Source of the DNA: Streptomyces sp. SID8374
GTDB taxonomy: Bacteria; Actinomycetota; Actinomycetes; Streptomycetales; Streptomycetaceae
Assembly: GCF_009865135.1 (NCBI RefSeq)
Contig: NZ_WWGH01000002.1
Coordinates: forward strand, 2,170,001 to 2,234,000
Reading direction: 5' to 3'
DNA length: 64,000 bases
Part shown: piece by piece, positions 59,807 through 64,000 of the stretch
How the letters are laid out: every line of letters starts with the position of its first letter
Numbering within the stretch: the first letter of the stretch is position 1
Made by a program: the position numbers and the translations under genes
The notes under the pieces: generated by a model
The model's database searches: none
What the model saw: the letters and a program-made list of their open reading frames with translations, nothing else
What the model was told of the DNA's origin: nothing

Positions 59807-60477
59807 GCGCGGGCGTCCTCGCCCAGTTCACCCGGCGGCCGCCACCGCCGGGGGAGCGGTGCGAGCTGTGCGGGGAGCCGCTGCCGGACGAGCACCGGCA
59901 CCTCGTCGACACCACCCGGCGCTCCCTCAAGTGCTCCTGCCCGCCCTGCCACCTGCTCTTCACCCGGCCCGGCGCCGGACAGGGCCGCTTCCGGGCCGTC
60001 CCGGACCGCTACCTCACCGACCCCGGCTTCACCCTCGACGGCGACGGCTGGAACCGGCTCCAGATCCCCGTCGGCCTCGCCTTCTTCTTCCGCAACTCCG
60101 CCCTCGACCGGTTCGCCGCCTTCTACCCCAGCCCCGCCGGAGCGACCGAGAGCGAACTCGACCCCGCGACCTGGGACGCCGTCATCGGCCGCACCCGTCT
60201 CGCCGGGCTGCTGGAGGACGACGTGGAGGCGCTGCTGCTGCACGCCGAGCGCGGAGAGCCGGCGACCTGCACCCTCGTACCGATCGATGTCTGCTACGAA
60301 CTCGTCGGGCGGATGCGGCTCCACTGGAAGGGCTTCGACGGCGGAGCCGAGGCCCGCGCGGACATCGAGGAGTTCTTCGAGCGTGTCGCGGCCCGCGCAC
60401 GACCGCTGCCCGCAGAGAGCGGGGAGCCCGCGGAGACCGAGGCCTCAGCCACGGGGAATCCCGGGGGCGCCCCATGA
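59803..60477 (+). CDS. DUF5947-type hydrogenase-locus protein
   Basis: The 224-residue protein has an N-terminal cysteine cluster (CELCGEP at 20-26 and CSCPPCH at 44-50) that could hold zinc or iron. The rest is the DUF5947 body, with VDTTRRSLKC, IPVGLAFFFRNSALDRFAAFYPSPAGATES and VPIDVCYELVGRMRLHWKGFDGG. It is found with group 1h hydrogenase genes of actinobacteria and has no known role. The GTG start overlaps the upstream stop. Confidence 0.8.
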   Translation: MSAGVLAQFTRRPPPPGERCELCGEPLPDEHRHLVDTTRRSLKCSCPPCHLLFTRPGAGQGRFRAVPDRYLTDPGFTLDGDGWNRLQIPVGLAFFFRNSALDRFAAFYPSPAGATESELDPATWDAVIGRTRLAGLLEDDVEALLLHAERGEPATCTLVPIDVCYELVGRMRLHWKGFDGGAEARADIEEFFERVAARARPLPAESGEPAETEASATGNPGGAP

Positions 60478-61133
60478 CCGACCTCGACTTCCGCTGCACC
60501 GGCGTTCGGCCCGAGCCCTTCGGCGCGAGCCCCACGCTCCTGTTCGACCTGCGCATCGAGGAGCTGGACCACCAGCCCGTCCACGCCGTCGCCCTGCGCT
60601 GCCAGATCCGGATAGAGCCGGCCCAGCGCACCTACGACCCGGACGAGGTCGACATGCTGGGCGACCTGTTCGGCGAGCCCAGCCGCTGGAGCAGCACGCT
60701 GAAACCGCTCCAGTTCGCCCACGCCTCCATCACCGTGCCCGCCTTCACCGGCACCACCCACGTCGACCTCCCGGTGCCCTGCACGTACGACACCGAGGTC
60801 GCCTCCGCCTCGTACTTCCGGGCCCTCGCACGCGGCGAGATACCCCTGCTGCTGCTCTTCTCCGGCACGGTCTTCACCGGCCGCAACGGCTTCCGCGCCG
60901 AGCCGATCCCCTGGCACAAGGAAGCGTCCTGCCTGATGCCCGTGGACGTCTGGCGGGAGCTGATCGAGTCCTACTTCCCCAACACCGGCTGGCTGCGGCT
61001 GCGCAAGGACAGCCTGGAGGCGCTGCGCCGCTACCGCTCGGCGCGCGCCCTGCCGTCCTGGGAGCAGGTCTTCGACGAGCTGCTCGCCACCGCCGAGGCG
61101 ACGGCGGCCGCGGAAGCGAAGGGGGCCGAGTGA
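60474..61133 (+). CDS. DUF6084-type hydrogenase-locus protein
   Basis: The 219-residue protein reads LDFRCTGVRPEPFGASPTLLFDLRIEELDHQPVHAVALRCQIRIEP and includes FSGTVFTGRNGFRAEPIPWHKEA and LIESYFPNTGWLRLRKDSLEALRRYR. It is rich in beta strands and seems to be a small binding module. It is coupled to the upstream gene (ATGA). I know it only as a conserved member of this hydrogenase locus. Confidence 0.78.
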   Translation: MTDLDFRCTGVRPEPFGASPTLLFDLRIEELDHQPVHAVALRCQIRIEPAQRTYDPDEVDMLGDLFGEPSRWSSTLKPLQFAHASITVPAFTGTTHVDLPVPCTYDTEVASASYFRALARGEIPLLLLFSGTVFTGRNGFRAEPIPWHKEASCLMPVDVWRELIESYFPNTGWLRLRKDSLEALRRYRSARALPSWEQVFDELLATAEATAAAEAKGAE

Positions 61134-61134
61134 G

Positions 61135-62574
61135 ATGACGAACCCGGACCTGCTGCCCCCGCCCGGGAGCGCCGACGACGCCCTCGACCAGGCCCGTACG
61201 GTCGCCGACGCCGTCCTCTTCGAGGGGTACGTCCTCTACCCGTACCGCGCCTCGTCCGCGAAGAACCAGATGCGCTGGCAGTTCGGCGTCCTGGTGCCGC
61301 CCTCCTGCGCGGCACAGGGCGGTGAGTACGCGGAGCAGCGCACCGACCTCCTCCTCGAACCCCGCACCGCCGACCGGCTCCACGCCGAGCTGCGCTTCCT
61401 GCACGTCCGGCGGCGGACCGTCGAACGCCTCGACCCCGACGGCACCTACACCGAGGTGCCCGAACTGGAGCTGCCCGACCGGGTCCTGGTCCCCTGGGAC
61501 GAGGGCCACGAGGAGCGCATCCGGCTGCACGCGCCCCTCGCCGAGCTGACGGGAGCGCAGGCCCACACCCGTACCGCCACCTTCGACCTGCCGCCCGCCG
61601 TCGAGTACGAACCCGTGCGGGACGCGGAGGGCCGCGTCCTGGGACGGCTCGTACGGCGACGGGCCCGGCTGTCCGGCGAGATCCGCCCCCGGGCCGAGCA
61701 ACTCCCCGGCCCCTACCGGGTCTCGCGCCTCACCGTCACCGTGCACAACACCACCGGCGCCCCGGCCGGGGACCGGACGACGGCCCTCCCGCACAGCATG
61801 ATCGGCGCCCACCTGCTGCTCGCCGTCGAGGGAGGCAGGTTCCTCTCCATGACCGATCCGCCCGAGTGGGCCCGCCCCGCCGTCGCGGAGCTGCGCAACG
61901 ACCACACCTGGCCGGTGCTCGCGGGCCCGGCCGACCGTGAGGACCTCGTCCTCTCCTCGCCGATCATCCTGGAGGACCACCCCGTCCTCGCGGAGGAGAG
62001 CCCCGGACCGCTGTACGACGCCACCGAGATCGACGAGATCCTCTCGCTGCGCACCGCCGCCCTCACCGAGCGGGAGAAACGGGAGGCGCGCGGTACGGAC
62101 GACCGGGCCGCCGAGGTCATCGACCTGGTGGACTCCATGCCCGATGCCGTAAGGGAGCGGCTGCACGGGGCGATCCGGGGGCTGCGCGAGGTGACGGGCG
62201 AGGAGCCATCCGCAGCGCCCACTCCCGGGCTCACCCTTCCCGAAGGCGGCGGGCATCCCTGGTGGGACCCGCAGCAGGATCCCGAAGCGGCCGACGCGCC
62301 CACCACCATCCCCATTGACGGTGAGGCCGTGGGCCAGGGCTCCCGGGTCCTCCTCACCCCGGGGGCCCGCCGCACGGACGCCCAGGACACCTTCCTGCGG
62401 GGCTGCCCGGCCACCGTCGAGGCCGTCGTCGCGGACCTGGACGGCGAACTCCACCTGGCCGTGGTCCTGGACGACGATCCGGGCACCGACATCCGCCGCC
62501 AGCAGGGCCGCTTCCTCTACTTCAAGCCGGACGAGGTGGCGCCGCTGAAGGAGCCGGGGGAGGAGGAGCCATGA
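61135..62574 (+). CDS. Conserved hydrogenase-locus protein of unknown function
   Basis: The 479-residue protein starts TVADAVLFEGYVLYPYRASSAKNQMRWQFGVLVPPSCAA, then has EERIRLHAPLAELTGAQAHTRTATFDLPP and a long middle region with LSRLTVTVHNTTGA-like strands. The C-terminal 70 residues (VGQGSRVLLTPGARRTDAQDTFLRGCPATVEAV, then FLYFKPDEVAPL) look like a separate beta module. There is no catalytic motif that I recognise. It starts one base after the previous stop and overlaps the protease gene by four. Confidence 0.72.
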   Translation: MTNPDLLPPPGSADDALDQARTVADAVLFEGYVLYPYRASSAKNQMRWQFGVLVPPSCAAQGGEYAEQRTDLLLEPRTADRLHAELRFLHVRRRTVERLDPDGTYTEVPELELPDRVLVPWDEGHEERIRLHAPLAELTGAQAHTRTATFDLPPAVEYEPVRDAEGRVLGRLVRRRARLSGEIRPRAEQLPGPYRVSRLTVTVHNTTGAPAGDRTTALPHSMIGAHLLLAVEGGRFLSMTDPPEWARPAVAELRNDHTWPVLAGPADREDLVLSSPIILEDHPVLAEESPGPLYDATEIDEILSLRTAALTEREKREARGTDDRAAEVIDLVDSMPDAVRERLHGAIRGLREVTGEEPSAAPTPGLTLPEGGGHPWWDPQQDPEAADAPTTIPIDGEAVGQGSRVLLTPGARRTDAQDTFLRGCPATVEAVVADLDGELHLAVVLDDDPGTDIRRQQGRFLYFKPDEVAPLKEPGEEEP

Positions 62575-63116
62575 GCGGTACGGAGACACCGGAACGCACC
62601 CTGGTCGCCGGGGTCGGCAACATCTTCCTCCAGGACGACGGCTTCGGGGTGGAGACGGTCCGGCGGCTCGGCCGCCTCGACCCGTCCCGCCTCCCGCCCG
62701 GCACCGAGCTGATGGACGCCGGAATCCGCGGGGTGCACCTCGCCTACCGGCTCCTGGAGGGCTACCGCACCCTCGTCCTGGTGGACCTGGTGAGCCGGGG
62801 CGGCCCGCCCGGCACGCTGTACACGATCGACGTCGGACCGCAGCCCCCGGCCGCCGGCCACCGGCCCGGGCCTCTCGACACCCACGCGATGGACCCCGCC
62901 ACCGTGCTCGGCCTGCTGCACGACCTGCACGCCGGCGCGGGCGGCACGCTCCCCGACGAGGTGTACGTCGTCGGCTGCGAGCCCCGCGACACGGGGGAGG
63001 GGATCGGGCTGAGCCCGCCCGTCGAGGAGGCGGTGGACCCGGCGGTGGAGCTGGTGCTCGGCCTGCTGTCGCGTCGCGGCGTCCCCGTACCCGGCCCCGT
63101 ACCGCAGAAGAACTGA
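62571..63116 (+). CDS. [NiFe] hydrogenase maturation protease (HyaD/HoxM family)
   Basis: The 181-residue protein has the family pattern LVAGVGNIFLQDDGFGVETVRRL (Asp/Glu that contact nickel), LMDAGIRGVHLAYRL, LVLVDLVSRGGPPG and LDTHAMDPATVLGLLHDL with the second metal-binding His. It would clip the large-subunit tail after His572 once nickel is in place. It overlaps the upstream gene by four bases. Confidence 0.9.
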   Translation: MSGTETPERTLVAGVGNIFLQDDGFGVETVRRLGRLDPSRLPPGTELMDAGIRGVHLAYRLLEGYRTLVLVDLVSRGGPPGTLYTIDVGPQPPAAGHRPGPLDTHAMDPATVLGLLHDLHAGAGGTLPDEVYVVGCEPRDTGEGIGLSPPVEEAVDPAVELVLGLLSRRGVPVPGPVPQKN

Positions 63117-63160
63117 GAGACCACGACGGAACTGAGAGAGCACGACGTTGGAGGCACAGG

Positions 63161-63265
63161 ATGCACTGGATGTGGATCGGCGTCGCCGCGGGCCTCGCGG
63201 CCGTGTACGGCGTCGTCAGGAACCTGCCCGACGCCCGGCGCTACCTGCGCATGCGCCGGATGTAG
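63161..63265 (+). CDS. 34-residue membrane peptide at the hydrogenase locus (DUF6893-like)
   Basis: This is a short gene: GGAGG, six bases, ATG and 33 further codons. The product starts MHWMWIGVAAGLAAVYGVV, one membrane helix, and ends in a basic tail (RNLPDARRYLRMRRM). Its end overlaps the 3' end of the opposing PadR gene by 25 bp. The layout resembles the small DUF6893 peptides of actinobacteria. A membrane tether for the soluble hydrogenase is an attractive idea but only an inference. Confidence 0.6.
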   Translation: MHWMWIGVAAGLAAVYGVVRNLPDARRYLRMRRM

Positions 63266-63645
63266 TCCGCGTGTTCGGAGTGGTGCGGGGAACCCTCCTC
63301 GCCCCCGACGTCCTCCAGCTGCACATAGCGCTCGAGGAAGAGATGGAGGGTGCTGTGCAGTTCTCCCAGCCGGACGAACCAGAGGGCGAGGTTCATGGCG
63401 CCCTGCGGAGTGATGGCGTACACGCGACGGGCGGGGCCGGAGGCGGAGGCGCACCACTGCGAGGTGACCTCGCCGCACTTCTCCATGGACCGCAACAGCC
63501 GGTAGACGTGGGCCGACTCGGCTTCCTCCCAGCCGAACGCCCCCAGGCGCTGCACCAGCTCGTAGCCGTGGCCCCGGCGTTCCGCCAGGAGCAGGAGCAG
63601 GACCGGGGTGAGCAGCGCTCGCCGTTCGACCTCGTGACCAGCCAT
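63241..63645 (-). CDS. PadR-family transcriptional regulator
   Basis: The 134-residue regulator has the PadR winged helix: LLTPVLLLLLAERRGHGYELVQRLGAFGW, ESAHVYRLLRSMEKCGEVTSQWCASASGPARRVYAITPQG, then a dimer helix (FVRLGELHSTLHLFLERYVQL). AAGGA is close before the ATG at 63645. It is divergent from hypA, with only 32 bp between starts. It is a natural candidate to control the hydrogenase genes. Confidence 0.86.
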   Translation of the reverse strand: MAGHEVERRALLTPVLLLLLAERRGHGYELVQRLGAFGWEEAESAHVYRLLRSMEKCGEVTSQWCASASGPARRVYAITPQGAMNLALWFVRLGELHSTLHLFLERYVQLEDVGGEEGSPHHSEHADYIRRMRR

Positions 63646-63677
63646 GGTCCTTTCAGGGTAGCGAGGGGGTGAGCGCC

Positions 63678-64000
63678 GTGCATGAGCTGTCGATCGCGAT
63701 GGCCGTCGTCGACCAGGTCGACGGCGCGCTGCGGGAGCGCGGCGCCGAACAGGTCCCGGTCCGCTCGCTGACCCTGCGGGTCGGGGAGCTGTCCGGGGTG
63801 GTGCCCGAGGCGCTGGACTTCTCCTTCGGGGTGGCGGCCGAGGGCACTGCCCTGGCGGACGCCCGGCTGCTGATCGAGACTGTTGAGGGAAGAGCCCGCT
63901 GCGAGAGCTGCGGCCGGGACACCGCGACCGGGATGCCCCCGGACCTGTGGTGCGCCACCTGCTCACGGGCGATGAGCCTGACCGGCGGGCGCGAACTGGA
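63678..64000 (+). CDS. hypA: Hydrogenase nickel-incorporation protein HypA (3' end outside window)
   Basis: Translation from GTG gives MHELSIAMAVVDQVDGALRERG. The N-terminal Met-His-Glu binds nickel, which sets the start (an in-frame GTG three codons upstream would place His away from the N-terminus). RCESCGRDT and WCATCS supply the CxxC pair of the zinc site. 107 codons are in the window and the frame is open at the right edge, which is close to the usual 113-120 residues. HypA delivers Ni to the hydrogenase with HypB, which is likely to follow. Confidence 0.9.
   Translation, partial: MHELSIAMAVVDQVDGALRERGAEQVPVRSLTLRVGELSGVVPEALDFSFGVAAEGTALADARLLIETVEGRARCESCGRDTATGMPPDLWCATCSRAMSLTGGREL

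Noticed and set aside
1..64000. CRISPR arrays, insertion sequences, integrases, tRNA or attachment sites
   Set aside because: I looked for repeat-spacer patterns, transposase motifs and tRNA-like folds and found none that could be supported.

Overview
The window is chromosomal DNA of a Streptomyces-type actinomycete. The evidence is very high GC with strong third-position GC bias, dense operons with ATGA/GTGA overlaps, many GTG starts, several likely leaderless genes, a c-di-AMP riboswitch in front of a LysM/transglycosylase gene, small families typical of Streptomyces (DUF6381, DUF5133, DUF6221) and a group 1h/5 [NiFe] hydrogenase locus. I see no rRNA, tRNA, insertion sequence, integrase or CRISPR array. 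The species cannot be told from the sequence.

Layout. 1-4185: urea ABC transporter urtABCDE (urtA cut by the left edge). 4288-9573: an OpuC/Osm-type quaternary-amine ABC transporter (two permeases and a lipoprotein); its CBS-domain ATPase lies 1.8 kb away on the other strand, and a nitroreductase-hemerythrin fusion and two small genes sit between. 9701-13134: an S33 hydrolase, a rhodanese membrane protein, a PIG-L deacetylase and a leaderless XRE-cupin regulator with a perfect palindrome over its -35 box. 13274-16541: a quinone oxidoreductase and two acyl-CoA dehydrogenases. 17349-22457: nikABCDE nickel importer behind a Nur-type operator. 22467-37800: mixed genes (GNAT behind a terminator hairpin, secreted phosphodiesterase, Cys-rich protein, secreted propeller-like protein, HhH endonuclease, FUSC exporter, PHP phosphoesterase, membrane HTH regulator, PAS/GAF/SpoIIE phosphatase, ferredoxin-NADP reductase). 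38209-45741: riboswitch and cell-wall enzyme, cholesterol oxidase, a CMD/dehydrogenase pair, and a GH87 alpha-1,3-glucanase. 45906-49494: UbiA prenyltransferase divergent from a type III PKS, methyltransferase and FAD oxidoreductase operon. 49653-55700: MFS exporter, VOC protein, small stress-type genes, CspA, YbdK-type carboxylate-amine ligase and a DJ-1/PfpI protein. 55891-64000: group 1h [NiFe] hydrogenase (small and large subunits), a set of little-known accessory proteins, maturation protease, a 34-residue membrane peptide, PadR regulator and the start of hypA.

How the parts work together. Nickel links three regions. Urea uptake feeds urease, a nickel enzyme that is not in the window. 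nikABCDE imports nickel and has a Nur-type box. The hydrogenase needs nickel and is followed by hypA, the nickel chaperone. The hydrogenase type is known for scavenging atmospheric H2 in resting cells and spores. Its accessory genes are the least understood part of the window and the best place to look for new biology. Many of the remaining finds are regulatory: a leader peptide, a terminator that hides a ribosome binding site, and several orphan operators.
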